Assembly (NCBI GenBank): GCA_038223055.1
Contig: JBBRHF010000007.1
Span: 1-46,442, forward strand
DNA from: JBBRHF01 sp038223055
GTDB lineage: Bacteria > Actinomycetota > Actinomycetes > JACCUZ01
Length of the DNA stretch: 46,442 nt
Direction: 5' to 3'
Part shown: in pieces, positions 23,148 to 31,685 of the stretch
Layout of the letters: every line of letters begins with the position of its first letter
Position numbering within the stretch: the first letter of the stretch is position 1
Notes under the pieces: model-generated
Seen by the model: only the letters and a program-made list of their open reading frames with translations
What the model was told of the DNA's origin: nothing
Databases searched by the model: none
Translations under genes and position numbers: made by a program

Positions 23148-24272
23148 CTACCCTGAAGCCCCTCGCTCAGCCACGGCTTTCCCCCCGGGCCCGACGTCCT
23201 CTCTCCTTGGGGGTGTGTTCGGCATGCGCGGCTCCGCAGGGTGGCGAAGGGTAGCTTCGAGCAGCGAGTCCAGGGCCGCGACCGCGGCGCCCCTCGCACC
23301 CGCCATGTCGAGATCAGGCACCAGGGCGAAGATGGCGCCCGCTTGCTCGGCGCGAAGAGCGGTGTGCTCTCGCACCAGGGCGAGAAACCACTCGCGAAAG
23401 TGCGGCTCGGCTTCGACCACCCCGCCGCCGAGAAAGTAGGCGTGCGGATCGGTGAAGTTGGCCGCGATCGTGAAGAGCCGCCCGATGGCCATCGCCTGCT
23501 GCTCGAACACCTTGAGGGCCAACGGGTCCCCGCGCTCGCCGTAGCCTCGCACGAGCTTGGCGCCTTGCTCGAGCGAGACGTGATGCAACTCGTGACCGAC
23601 AAATCTGGTGAGCCAGTAGGGCAACAGGTTCTTTGCGATCCCCGTCAGCGAGGCCACGCTCTCGGCGTCACCGGCGAAACCGCAGTTGCACTGCGGGATG
23701 GGCTGCCCCTCGGCGAGCAGGCCATACATCGGGATGTGCACGTGCCCCAACTCGCCGGCCATGCCCGCGGCGCCGCGGATCACGTGGCCGGCCTCGATCA
23801 CCCCGCCGCCGAGGCCGGTGCCGACGATGGCCGAGATGGAGGAGTGCGCGCCAGCATCGGTGCCGAACTGCTGGTGGTGGGCATAGAGCGCGGCAGCGTT
23901 GCCGTCGTTGTTGTAGACGACGGGCAGGCCGATGCGGGCCTCAAGTGCGCCTCGAAAGTCGAAGCCGCGCCAGGCCGGCTGGGAGAAGTTGGTCGCACCC
24001 TTGGATGAGATGACGCCGTCGGCGCTGGCCGGACCGGGTGTGTCGAGCCCCACCGCCCGCACCGAGGACCGGGGGGTGCGCGTGATGGCTACAACGTTGT
24101 CGAGCGCTTGCGCGAGCGCCTCGACTGCGACCGCGGGGCCCTCAAGCACCCGGCTGGGCAGCTCGACCAGGCGGTCGACGAGGAACTTCCCCTCCCCGCT
24201 GAGGACTGTGGCGTTGTTGCTCGTGCCGCCGTTGTCAAGTCCGACCACGGCCCACTCGTCTGTGGTTTGCAT
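23148..24272 (-). CDS. ROK family protein (sugar kinase-like)
   Basis: 374 residues. The N-terminal phosphate-binding loop GLDNGGTSNNATVL, the catalytic-type region VVYNNDGNAAALYAH, GTGLGGGVIEAGHVIRGAAG and the GELGHVHIP motif are ROK hallmarks. The usual zinc motif CxCGxxGCxE is altered to CNCGFAGDAE, losing one Cys. There is no N-terminal helix-turn-helix, so it is a kinase-type rather than repressor-type ROK protein. The substrate is not evident. The C-terminal ~30 residues are Arg/Pro-rich and may be an extension. Confidence 0.83.
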   Translation of the reverse strand: MQTTDEWAVVGLDNGGTSNNATVLSGEGKFLVDRLVELPSRVLEGPAVAVEALAQALDNVVAITRTPRSSVRAVGLDTPGPASADGVISSKGATNFSQPAWRGFDFRGALEARIGLPVVYNNDGNAAALYAHHQQFGTDAGAHSSISAIVGTGLGGGVIEAGHVIRGAAGMAGELGHVHIPMYGLLAEGQPIPQCNCGFAGDAESVASLTGIAKNLLPYWLTRFVGHELHHVSLEQGAKLVRGYGERGDPLALKVFEQQAMAIGRLFTIAANFTDPHAYFLGGGVVEAEPHFREWFLALVREHTALRAEQAGAIFALVPDLDMAGARGAAVAALDSLLEATLRHPAEPRMPNTPPRREDVGPGGKAVAERGASG

Positions 24273-24339
24273 CTGCCTCGCACCCTCGTCCGAAAGTTGG
24301 TCGATCCTAGGATGCCGGAGCGCTCAGCACCATGCCCCC

Positions 24340-24592
24340 GGGGCACCGTCTGTGCATGCCCCTTGCCTGTCCGCGCCTTTGCCCTGTCCGCGCCTTTGCC
24401 CTGTCCGCGCCTTTGCCCGGTGCCCGCCTCTGCCCGGTGCCCGCCTCTGCCCGTGCCTGTGCCCGCCCGTGCCTGTGCCCGCCTCTGCCCTGTGCCCGCC
24501 TCTGCCCGTGCCTGTGCCCGCCCGTGCCTGTGCCCGCCCGTGCCCGGTCCACTCCCGTTCCCGGTCCACTCCCGTTCCCGGTCCACTCCCCC
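24340..24592. repeat. Minisatellite / low-complexity tandem repeats upstream of the ROK gene
   Basis: About 250 bp of short related units: CCTGTCCGCGCCTTTGC-type units (about 18 bp, 24365-24420), then GCCCGCCTCTGCCC and GCCCGTGCCTGTG units in mixed order, then TTCCCGGTCCACTCCCG (about 17-18 bp) near 24540-24592. Several frames stay open through it and encode only Gly/Thr/Arg- or Pro/Cys-rich repeats, so I do not call a gene. Repeat number could vary between strains. Confidence 0.85.
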
Positions 24593-25220
24593 TGGCCGGC
24601 CACGAGCGAGGCAGTCGATCGAGACCGCACGATGACACACGGTTCACTTACCAAGGCGAGAGGTAGCCGGACAAGGCGTCGACACCTCGGCCGGGTGTGG
24701 TCTGCCTCGGGAGGCGCCGCCCCCAGCCGTTCACGGTTGCCACCCGCGCATGATCATGACGATCGTGGCCGGCGCGGGGCGCGGGGAAGCGCGCTGTGAC
24801 CACGTTCGCATGGTCGACGTCGCTCGCCGGAGGTGGGTTTGGGCACCACGCGACGGTATCGTGCACCTGAGCCGACTGGATGGCGTGCACTTTGCAAAGC
24901 GCCGCACGGAGCCGGTCCGTCTACCGGAGTGGACGAGGTCGCCGCCCGCCCGATCCCCTACATCCTTCGGCCTCTGGTCGTCGCCACGCGCGACAGCCTC
25001 GAAGAGGCAACTCCGCTCGATGGGCGATGACCGAGCCGACCGGACGGGTGTCCACAGCCAGTCGGGGCAAGAACGCGAAATCGTGGTTCCTTGCTTCCGA
25101 TTTCCCCTCACGACATCACCTGGCTTCGAACGTGCCGCAGCTGAAGGGCGTTCGAACCTGGCAACGCCGATCGGCGAACACGACACAACATTTGTCTTTC
25201 CACAGTTGATGTTCCCGCCA
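24593..25220. other. Intergenic stretch without a recognisable gene
   Basis: About 630 bp between the minisatellite and the DUF222-HNH promoter. Open frames on both strands are low-similarity, rich in Arg/Pro/Ser and lack family motifs. Base composition becomes noticeably less GC-rich towards 25080-25250, as expected near a promoter. No RNA gene is recognised. Confidence 0.5.
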
Positions 25221-25249
25221 TTGTCTCGTCGGTGCCAGCCGGATACAAT
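25221..25249 (+). promoter_or_regulatory. Promoter for a probable leaderless transcript of the DUF222-HNH gene
   Basis: TTGTCT at 25221-25226 and TACAAT at 25244-25249 are separated by 17 bp, a near-consensus housekeeping promoter. The ATG at 25257 lies seven bases after the -10, where transcription would begin. There is no ribosome-binding site before the ATG, consistent with a leaderless mRNA. Confidence 0.7.
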
Positions 25250-25256
25250 CGAATGC

Positions 25257-26846
25257 ATGTTCGATGACACAGACACCTACAACGACCCAACCACCGACGC
25301 AGACGGCTGGGGACCCGGCTTCCCCGACCACTGGGACTACCCCCCGGGAGCGGTTGCCGCGATGTTCCGCGAGGACGACGGCGACCCCTCGACCATGACC
25401 TGGCTCGACCCTGGCGGCGAACTCGCAACCCTGGTGGACTGCAAAGACCCCGCCGACATGTCCGGTTACGACCTGGTGGGCTTCATCGCCAGCACCGAAC
25501 GCCTCATCTCCTGGGCGACGTCACGACAACACGACGGGATCCGCGAGCTCGCCCAGCGCCGTCCCGCCCCCAACGACCCGCTCTTGCCCGGCGGCCACCG
25601 CGCCCGCCCAGGTCCTGCGCGTCTGCACGGCGATTCCTCCCAGCCCTCTGTCAGCGAGTCCGAGGCCAGCGAGTCCGAGGCCAGCGAGTCCGGGGTCAGC
25701 GAGTCCGGGGTCAGCGAGTTTGCCGCCGACGAGATCGCCGCCACCTTGCACGTGACCCGAAACAACGCCGACCGGCGCTTGGACCTCGCCCTGAGCCTCG
25801 GAAGACTTCCTCGGACCGCCCAAGCCCTTGCTGCTGGTTCCATCGACGTGGCGAAGGCCCGTGCCGTTGCGGAGGCCACCGCTGTGCTCCCCGACCAAGC
25901 CGCCCGCTGGGTCGAAGACCGGGTCATCGACCGGGCACCCGGGCAATCTCCCCGCCAGTTCGACGCCGCGCTGCGCCGTGCCGTCATCGCCCAGGACCCC
26001 GCTGCCGCCCAGGCCCGGCGCGACGACGCCACCAAGGCCCGTGCCGTCGCCCTCTACCCCGAACCCGATGGCGCCGCCACCCTGCGGGCAACCGGCCCGG
26101 CCGAAAAAGTCCTGGCCCTGCTCACCGCATTGACCGGACTCGCCCTGGCTGCCAAGACACCCAAGGACACCCGCACCCTCGATCAACGCCGATTCGACGC
26201 CCTCATCGACCTCGCCATGGCCCGCCTGGAGACCGGGTCCCTGCCCACCACACGGAGGCGCCCGCACATCAACGTCACGGTGGGCGCGGACACACTGCTC
26301 GGTCTCAACGACAACCCAGGTGAGCTCACCGGCTATGGCCCCATCACCGCGGCCGTCGCCAGGGCCATCGCCGGCGACGCCGACTGGACCCGACTGCTCA
26401 CCGACCCAGCCACCGGCGCTCTGCTCGACTACGGCACCACCACCTACCGGCCACCCACAGCCCTGGCCAACCACGTCCTCGCTCGAGACAAGACCTGCCG
26501 CCACTATGGCTGCAACCAACCCGCCACCCGCTGCGAGCTCGACCACGCCGTCCCCTATCCCGAGGGACCCACCGCCGCGGACAATCTCTACGCCGAATGC
26601 ACCCACCACCATCGGCTGAAACACCACACGGCTTGGACCGTCGCGGCTGTCGGCCAGGGCGGGCTCGTCTGGACGAGCCCCACCGGACACTCCTACCCGG
26701 TCCCACCTGAACCCGTCCTCGGCGACCCACCGACGTGGATGAGCGAAACTCCGACGCCAATGCCGACCAAAGCGGACACGGCTACCTCGGCCACCTTGGC
26801 TCCCTCCAACGACACTGCGCCCGACGGTGACGTTCCCCCGTTCTGA
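25257..26846 (+). CDS. DUF222 and HNH endonuclease domain protein (13E12 repeat family-like)
   Basis: 529 residues. The N-terminal half is DUF222-like (MSGYDLVGFIASTERLISWA; FAADEIAATLHVTRNNADRR; LDLALSLGRLPRTAQAL). The C-terminal HNH motif is CRHYGCNQPATRCELDHAVP, then TAADNLYAECTHHHRLKH, with zinc-binding Cys/His and the nuclease Asp-His. These proteins are multicopy in actinobacteria and their function is unsettled. A Ser/Glu linker (residues ~132-155), made by 15-bp tandem repeats, is inserted just before the DUF222 helix region. An earlier open frame exists, but the promoter fixes the start at 25257. Confidence 0.88.
   Translation: MFDDTDTYNDPTTDADGWGPGFPDHWDYPPGAVAAMFREDDGDPSTMTWLDPGGELATLVDCKDPADMSGYDLVGFIASTERLISWATSRQHDGIRELAQRRPAPNDPLLPGGHRARPGPARLHGDSSQPSVSESEASESEASESGVSESGVSEFAADEIAATLHVTRNNADRRLDLALSLGRLPRTAQALAAGSIDVAKARAVAEATAVLPDQAARWVEDRVIDRAPGQSPRQFDAALRRAVIAQDPAAAQARRDDATKARAVALYPEPDGAATLRATGPAEKVLALLTALTGLALAAKTPKDTRTLDQRRFDALIDLAMARLETGSLPTTRRRPHINVTVGADTLLGLNDNPGELTGYGPITAAVARAIAGDADWTRLLTDPATGALLDYGTTTYRPPTALANHVLARDKTCRHYGCNQPATRCELDHAVPYPEGPTAADNLYAECTHHHRLKHHTAWTVAAVGQGGLVWTSPTGHSYPVPPEPVLGDPPTWMSETPTPMPTKADTATSATLAPSNDTAPDGDVPPF
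25651..25719. repeat. 15-bp tandem repeat coding for a Ser/Glu linker
   Basis: Four full units of (T/C)CAGCGAGTCCG(A/G)GG and a partial fifth, each encoding SE(S/F) with A/V variants. All are in frame inside the DUF222-HNH gene. Confidence 0.9.
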
Positions 26847-26924
26847 CCTATATGGACGGCTCCCTGCTGAGACGAGGCACAAGAGCAACGGCATGTTCCC
26901 GTCACGTGGGGTGGATACGGGCTT

Positions 26925-27124
26925 TGGTGGCCCTGTCCGCCGCGAGACCGCCACCCGGGGACGACCGAGTTCTGCGACAGCGCGGGTCGTCACATCGACG
27001 GGTCCTTCGAATGGCGCGGCGAGGCGCACGCGTACGACGCCACCGTGCCGCTCAAGCACCGTGCCGCTCAACGACCGTGCCACCCGGGCGTCGGGCGGCG
27101 AGCCGTCCTGCCTGGTGGGATGGC
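26925..27124 (-). pseudogene. Possible remnant of a molybdate-transport ATPase C-terminus (TOBE-like)
   Basis: On the minus strand GTVLERHGGVVRVRLAAPFE, then GPVDVTTRAVAELG, resembles the TOBE tail of ModC-type ATPases. It has no start, no nucleotide-binding domain and is followed by unrelated sequence. Its place just behind the dead molybdenum-type regulator supports a deleted mod locus, but the match is short. The rest of 26847-27424 holds nothing else I recognise. Confidence 0.3.
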
Positions 27125-27424
27125 TCAACGCCGCAGACGAGCAGAGAACCCCGCGGTGCCGACCGAGCGCGACCTCACGGTGTCCTTGACGACGCGGGCG
27201 ACTCTAGCCGAGGAAGCGGCTTCGGGCCGATCGGCCGATGATCGGCGCATCCTCGGCGAGTCGGCCAACTCCGGATGAGCCCAGCGAAGGGCCGCCCGCT
27301 CGACCGTCGGGCGACCGGAGTCGGTGTGCACCGTGGCGAGCCGGCTGTGCTCTGCCTAGCGACGTACGGTGTCGTCACCGACACCGAGCAGAGCAGCTGC
27401 CTCAGCGGTCGAAAGTGAGTATGT
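27125..27424 (-). pseudogene. Decayed helix-turn-helix / molybdenum-binding (TOBE-type) regulator
   Basis: On the minus strand one frame reads STAEAAALLGVGDDTVRR, then a TAG stop at 27358-27356 where the family has Trp, then AEHSRLATVHTDSGRPTVER. This is the MerR/excisionase-like helix-turn-helix that opens actinobacterial TOBE/Mop-domain molybdenum regulators. Further on, SSARVARVVKDTV matches the entry to the Mop domain, after which the frame is lost. No start codon is seen. It lies divergent from xdhC, a molybdoenzyme maturation gene, which fits the assignment. Confidence 0.6.
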
Positions 27425-27498
27425 CCAGACAGATGGTCCCGGATCTGCTGCACCTACGTGTTGGTTCGCCCGCAGGTACGAGACGAAGGAGAGCGCCC

Positions 27499-28602
27499 GT
27501 GTACGACGTCGCCGAGACAGTCATGGCCTGGCAGGCGGAGGGTCGCCCGGTCGTCCTCGCACGGGCGCTGCAGATGCGAGGGATGAGCTCGCGCTGGCCC
27601 AACCAGACCGTGGCCTTCGGCCAGGAGGGCTCCGATGCCACCGCGGGCGCCGACATGACCGGCGCGCTGTTCGCCGGAGCCGCCGACCAGGAGCTCCGCG
27701 CACTGGCGGACCAGGTCGCGCTCAAGGGGAGCGCCGTGGTGGCCACGCTGCACGTCGGTGACCGGGAGGCGATCGCCGCGGGGCTGGCCTGCGGCGGCCA
27801 GGCCGACGTGCTGGTGCAGCCCGCCGAGGACGTACCAGACGAGGCGTGGGCGCTGTTCGAGCAACGTCGGCCGGTGTTCCTCGTCAGCGAGGTGTCGGGC
27901 ACTGAGCTGGGGCGGACCCGGCTGGTCGACGCGACGGGGGGCGACGGATCGACCGGGGACAGCGGATCGAGCAGGGACAGCGGATCGAGCAGGGACAGCG
28001 GATCGAGCGGGGAGAACGGATCGAGCGGGGAGAACGGCGCGCCTGGGCGCAAGGTCACGGCCCGCGGCGTCAACGACAGCGAGCTCGACCTGAGCAGCGA
28101 ACCGCACACCCTGAGAGCCAGTTTCTGGCCGACTCCACAGGTGCTCATCGTCGGCGACGGGCTGCTGGCCAACGCCCTACGCACGCACTGCCAGCTGCTT
28201 GGCTGGACCCCGGCAGTGCTCAACACCGCCACCGCCGCGACCGGAACGGCCGCCGCGCTACAACCCGGGGACGGCGTCATCGTGCTCAGCCACGACCCCG
28301 ATATCGACGCCCCGGTGCTCGCGAGCGCGCTCGCCAGCGACGTCGGCTACATCGGGGCGCTCGGATCGCGGGCCACCCAGGCCCGGCGGGCGGACTGGCT
28401 GGCCGACCACGGCGTCGGGTCGGAGCAGCGCAGCCGCGTGCACGGGCCCGCCGGCCTCGACATCGGCGCGCACGATCCGGCCGAGATCGCGGTCGCGATC
28501 ATCGCCGAGATGCTGGCGGTCCGGTCCGGCGCCACCGGACTGCCGCTGTCGGTCCGCGGCGGTCCCATCCACCGAGACGGGCCCGCACCGCACAGCGCAT
28601 GA
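27499..28602 (+). CDS. XdhC/CoxI family molybdoenzyme maturation protein
   Basis: 367 residues from a GTG with GAAGGAG at 27484-27490. The N-terminal XdhC_CoxI domain includes MAWQAEGRPVVLARALQMRG and LACGGQADVLVQP (the conserved CGG-x-V). The C-terminal Rossmann domain has VLIVGDGLLANAL and DVGYIGALGSRATQARR, then VHGPAGLDIGAHDPAEIAVA, typical of XdhC. The family sulfurates or inserts molybdenum cofactor in xanthine dehydrogenase-type enzymes. None of those enzymes is in the window. The linker between domains (~150-180) is expanded by an 18-bp repeat. Longer upstream frames have no homology. Confidence 0.88.
   Translation: MYDVAETVMAWQAEGRPVVLARALQMRGMSSRWPNQTVAFGQEGSDATAGADMTGALFAGAADQELRALADQVALKGSAVVATLHVGDREAIAAGLACGGQADVLVQPAEDVPDEAWALFEQRRPVFLVSEVSGTELGRTRLVDATGGDGSTGDSGSSRDSGSSRDSGSSGENGSSGENGAPGRKVTARGVNDSELDLSSEPHTLRASFWPTPQVLIVGDGLLANALRTHCQLLGWTPAVLNTATAATGTAAALQPGDGVIVLSHDPDIDAPVLASALASDVGYIGALGSRATQARRADWLADHGVGSEQRSRVHGPAGLDIGAHDPAEIAVAIIAEMLAVRSGATGLPLSVRGGPIHRDGPAPHSA
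27946..28035. repeat. 18-bp tandem repeat (five units) in the xdhC linker
   Basis: Five head-to-tail units of GGATCGAGC(A/G)GGGA(C/G)A(G/A)C, encoding SSRDSG / SSGENG-type hexapeptides, exactly in frame between the two XdhC domains. Confidence 0.92.
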
Positions 28603-28654
28603 CGGACGCGCCCCGAACAGCGCATGACGGACCGCACCCGCGGCGCATGACAGG
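28593..28654. repeat. 25-26 bp tandem repeat at the end of xdhC
   Basis: CAGCGCATGACGGAC-containing units begin at 28593 and 28618, with a partial third at 28644. The xdhC stop codon lies in the first unit. The following 130 bp to 28784 hold no gene I can support. Confidence 0.75.
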
Positions 28655-28784
28655 AGGCACCCCCAGGCACAACCGCCCCCACGTCTTCCTGACTTGAACG
28701 CCCTCCCGCACGCACGTCCCGGTGGCAACGCAATGCCTGGTGGCCGGCCCGTCAAGACGAGCGGCCAGGCGCCGATGCATAACC

Positions 28785-30265
28785 ATGGGAGCTTCAGCGG
28801 CTGGACCCGTCACGCCTTCCACGGCACGCGACCGACGCTTGCCCGGCGCCGCACTCGTGGCCTGTGTCGCGCTGCTGACCGCCTACGCGGCTGCGCCGAA
28901 AACCCCGCCCGCGCTGCGGTGTGGATTCTCGCCGGCGCCGACGCAGCGACCGGCATCCTCGTCGGCACTCGGCGTCCCCGAGCCGCGGCTGCCCCGCCGG
29001 GTCGCTTGCTCGCGATCTCGGCCTGCCTGGTGGCGGCCGGTTGGGCCGACCAACTGCTCGATAGGCCCGCTCCCGCGGTCCGGGTCGCGCTGCCCTTGCT
29101 GGCCTACTTGCTGACCGCCGCGGCCGTCCTGCTCCTGCGGCGGGACCGGACCCGGCACGACCGCTCCAGCCTGATCGACGCCCTCATCGTCACGGTGGCG
29201 GCAGCCCAGATCGGCTGGGTCGCGCTGCTCGAGCCGATGCTCGGCGAAGACAGCGCCAGCCTCGGGCGCATCGCACTCGCCGGCTCGCACGGCCTCGGCT
29301 ACCTGCTGGTCATCGGTGTCCTGGCGCGGCTCGGCTTCGCCGTTGCCGGCGCCCGCGACACCGCCGCTCGCCTGCTGATCGGCGGCATCGGCCTAGCTAG
29401 GGCTCAGCGCCGATGTCCTCGCGACGGTCCTCCGGGCTCCTTGGATCGCCACCGGATCGGTCGCGGGCTTCGCCCTCGTCGTGTCGGCCACGGCAGATCC
29501 GGCCTTGTCTGCTGCCGCCGTGGGCCACCGCACGGCCCGGCTCAGCTCGGCGTGGCGGTTCGTTGTACTGCTCGGCCTGACCTGCCTGGTCTCCCCGGTG
29601 CTGGTCCTGACCCGCTCGGGTGACGGCGGAACCACGAAGGCGATCATCGTCCTGGCGAGCGCGGTGACGCTGTTCGTGCTGGCAGCGATGCGCATCCTCA
29701 GCCTGCTCGACACGTTGCGACGGGGTCTGCGACGGGAGCACGTGCTCCGCGAGGCCACGGCCAGCCTCGTCGGGGCCGCCGACCGCGGCGCGGCGCTGCG
29801 ATGGGTGCCGTGCTCGACCTTGCTGGACCGGTCCGGCTCGCGGGCCTGGCGGATCGACGGCGACCCGGGGGGCACCGCGGCCGAGGCCGGCGATGACGCC
29901 GCCGCCGCGACGTTCCTCGACGCCGCCGAGCTAGCCCTGTTCCCTGGAGCCCGCGACGGCATCACGATCCTGCCCGGGCCGTCCCTGCTGCACGGGGCTG
30001 GGGGTCCGCTCGACGTACCTGCCGGTGCTTGTCGCACTGCCGGCGAGAGGTCTGGCCCCGGAGGCCGCGGTTGTCGCGACGACCACCGAACCCTCGACCC
30101 ATGCCCGAGCCGCGTTGCAGGCCCTCGCCTCGACCGTGGCGCTGGCCATCGACCGGCTGGACATCGGCGAGATCACGATCGAGCGCCCCAGCGAGCGGCG
30201 GCTTCGGCTGATGCTGCGTTACGCCTCCGATGTCATCTGCATCCTCGACCACGACCTGACCCTCC
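28785..30265 (+). pseudogene. Decayed multi-pass membrane sensor with PAS start (GGDEF-type signalling protein remnant)
   Basis: Coding-quality sequence continues through at least three frame changes. It starts GASAAGPVTPSTARDRRLPG, then LVACVALLTAYAA. It shifts near 28900 to AAVWILAGADAATGILVG and hydrophobic segments up to ~29395, then near 29400-29480 to a frame with VVLLGLTCLVSPVLVLTRSG and a possible GAF-like part. Finally, near 30010, it shifts to LPARGLAPEAAVVATTTEPS and LRLMLRYASDVICILDHDLT, a PAS-domain opening, where it stops. This architecture is normal for membrane GGDEF/EAL proteins, but no GGDEF remains. Confidence 0.55.
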
Positions 30266-30419
30266 CTCACGGGTCTGGCCAACCGCGACTGCCCGCCTGC
30301 CGCAACCGAGGAGTAGGTTCTGGGCACCGCGCCACGCCCCGGTCAATCCACCGCCAGGCACAGGCGCGGCGACAGGTCCGGACGACCGTCCGGGCTCGAT
30401 CTCACGGGAGGTTTTGCTC

Positions 30420-30845
30420 ATGCGCCGTACGTCTCTCCTCGTCGCTCTGCTCGTCGCCGCCGGCGTCATCCTGGCCGGTGTCGCTCCTGCCTCCGCGGCC
30501 GTGCCGCAGAAGCGGGTCACCCTGATCGGCGCGAACGAAAGCCCCCGCGGGGACCGCGACGGTCGCGGCGAGTTCTCCTGGAGCCTCAACGGGCGTCAGC
30601 TGTGCTACCTGCTCACAGTTCGCGGCATTCGCACAGCGGCCGCCGCACACATCCACCGCGGCGCCCGTGGCGCCAACGGCGCCGTCGTCGTTCCCCTCAC
30701 TGCGCCCGCAAACGGCGGCGCGGCTGCCTGCGCCACCCTCACCGCGGCGCTGGCAACGGCAATCCGGACCCGGCCCGGCCGCTACTACGTCAACGTGCAC
30801 AACGCGCAGTTCCCGGCCGGCGCGCTGCGCGCTCAGCTGAGGTAG
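30420..30845 (+). CDS. Secreted CHRD-domain protein
   Basis: 141 residues from an ATG with GGGAGG upstream. A signal peptide is clear (MRRTSLLVALLVAAGVILAG, then VAPASAA). The mature part matches the CHRD fold: GANESPRGDRDGRGEFSW, LCYLLTVRGIRTAAAAHIHR, APANGGAAAC and GRYYVNVHNAQFPAGALRAQ. CHRD proteins are extracellular and of unclear role in bacteria. The gene itself appears intact although it follows decayed sequence. Confidence 0.85.
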   Translation: MRRTSLLVALLVAAGVILAGVAPASAAVPQKRVTLIGANESPRGDRDGRGEFSWSLNGRQLCYLLTVRGIRTAAAAHIHRGARGANGAVVVPLTAPANGGAAACATLTAALATAIRTRPGRYYVNVHNAQFPAGALRAQLR

Positions 30846-30893
30846 CCCTCAGCGGGATCAGCAGGAGGCTGCGCGCCGTGCAAGGCTGGCGGC

Positions 30894-31685
30894 GTGTGTC
30901 TCGCCTTTCTCCGCTATGACCCCACCGATGCGTGGCCGGTGCTGCTCGCCTCGATCAGGGACGAGGATCTCGCCAGATCGGCCGTCGGCCCCGCGCGGTG
31001 GTGGCCCGAGTTGCACCCAACCCTGCTCGGCGGTCGCGACGCGCAGGCCGGCGGGACCTGGCTCGCAGTCGATCCCGACCGGCCGGCGCTCGCGGCCGTG
31101 TTCACGCCCCCGGCGCCGCCCACGACTGCGGCCAACCGTCGTACGCGCGGGGAGGTGCCGTTGCTGGCGTTGGACTCCGGCGGCATCGGGGCCTTGGACC
31201 TCGGGGCATACGAGCCTTTCGCACTGCTGCTCGCCGACCCGACGGGCGCCGTCTGGTGGTCGTGGGACGGCTCGGCCCTGTCGGACACGCCGGTCTCGCC
31301 CGGTGTGCACGTCGCCAACATCTCCGGTCTGGACGCAACGGCGCACAGCGAACGCCAGGCGAGGTGGCACCCGGCGTTCGCGGCGAGGGTGCCGGACCCG
31401 TTCCGCCCCGACGGCGAGCCGGCCGATCGGTGGGCCGAGTGGCTGCGACTGCTCGGTCGAGGGCTCGAGCCGGGCCGGGCCGACGCCCTGTTGATGCGAG
31501 TCAGCAACGCAAGCCGCAGTTACGGCACCAAGTCTGCGGCGCTGATCGCCCTGGGCCGGGACGGCGCGCGCTACGACGCGACCGACGCTCCCTGGGACTC
31601 TGCCAGTTGGGCGGCGGTGCCCGTGGGGGTTGGCCGCGAACGCTATCGAACGAAGGCTGGTCGGAGGTCCGGGCCGCGCGGATGA
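30894..31685 (+). CDS. TANGO2/NRDE family protein
   Basis: 263 residues from a GTG. The N-terminus MCLAFLRYDP with Cys2 as a likely N-terminal nucleophile is the family hallmark. WWPELHPTLLGGRDAQAGGTWLAV (the GGRD-xxxGGTWLA motif) and SYGTKSAALIALGRDG near the end are also typical. Function is not well known; eukaryotic TANGO2 relates to lipid/haem handling. The natural end is probably near 31630; the last ~20 residues (RERYRTKAGRRSGPRG) look like read-through into the opposite gene. Confidence 0.85.
   Translation: MCLAFLRYDPTDAWPVLLASIRDEDLARSAVGPARWWPELHPTLLGGRDAQAGGTWLAVDPDRPALAAVFTPPAPPTTAANRRTRGEVPLLALDSGGIGALDLGAYEPFALLLADPTGAVWWSWDGSALSDTPVSPGVHVANISGLDATAHSERQARWHPAFAARVPDPFRPDGEPADRWAEWLRLLGRGLEPGRADALLMRVSNASRSYGTKSAALIALGRDGARYDATDAPWDSASWAAVPVGVGRERYRTKAGRRSGPRG

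Noticed and set aside
24340..24592. CRISPR array
   Set aside because: Units are 14-18 bp, adjacent and variable, with no unique spacers and no cas genes nearby.
24280..24650. Overlapping frames in the minisatellite encoding Gly/Thr/His- or Pro/Cys-rich repeats
   Set aside because: Open only because the repeat lacks stop codons; several frames on both strands are equally open.
25521..27128. 535-codon minus-strand frame antisense to DUF222-HNH
   Set aside because: Gly/Val-rich composition is expected from the antisense of a GC-rich gene. Only its first ~65 residues, outside the gene, resemble anything (a TOBE-like tail), and these are listed as a remnant.
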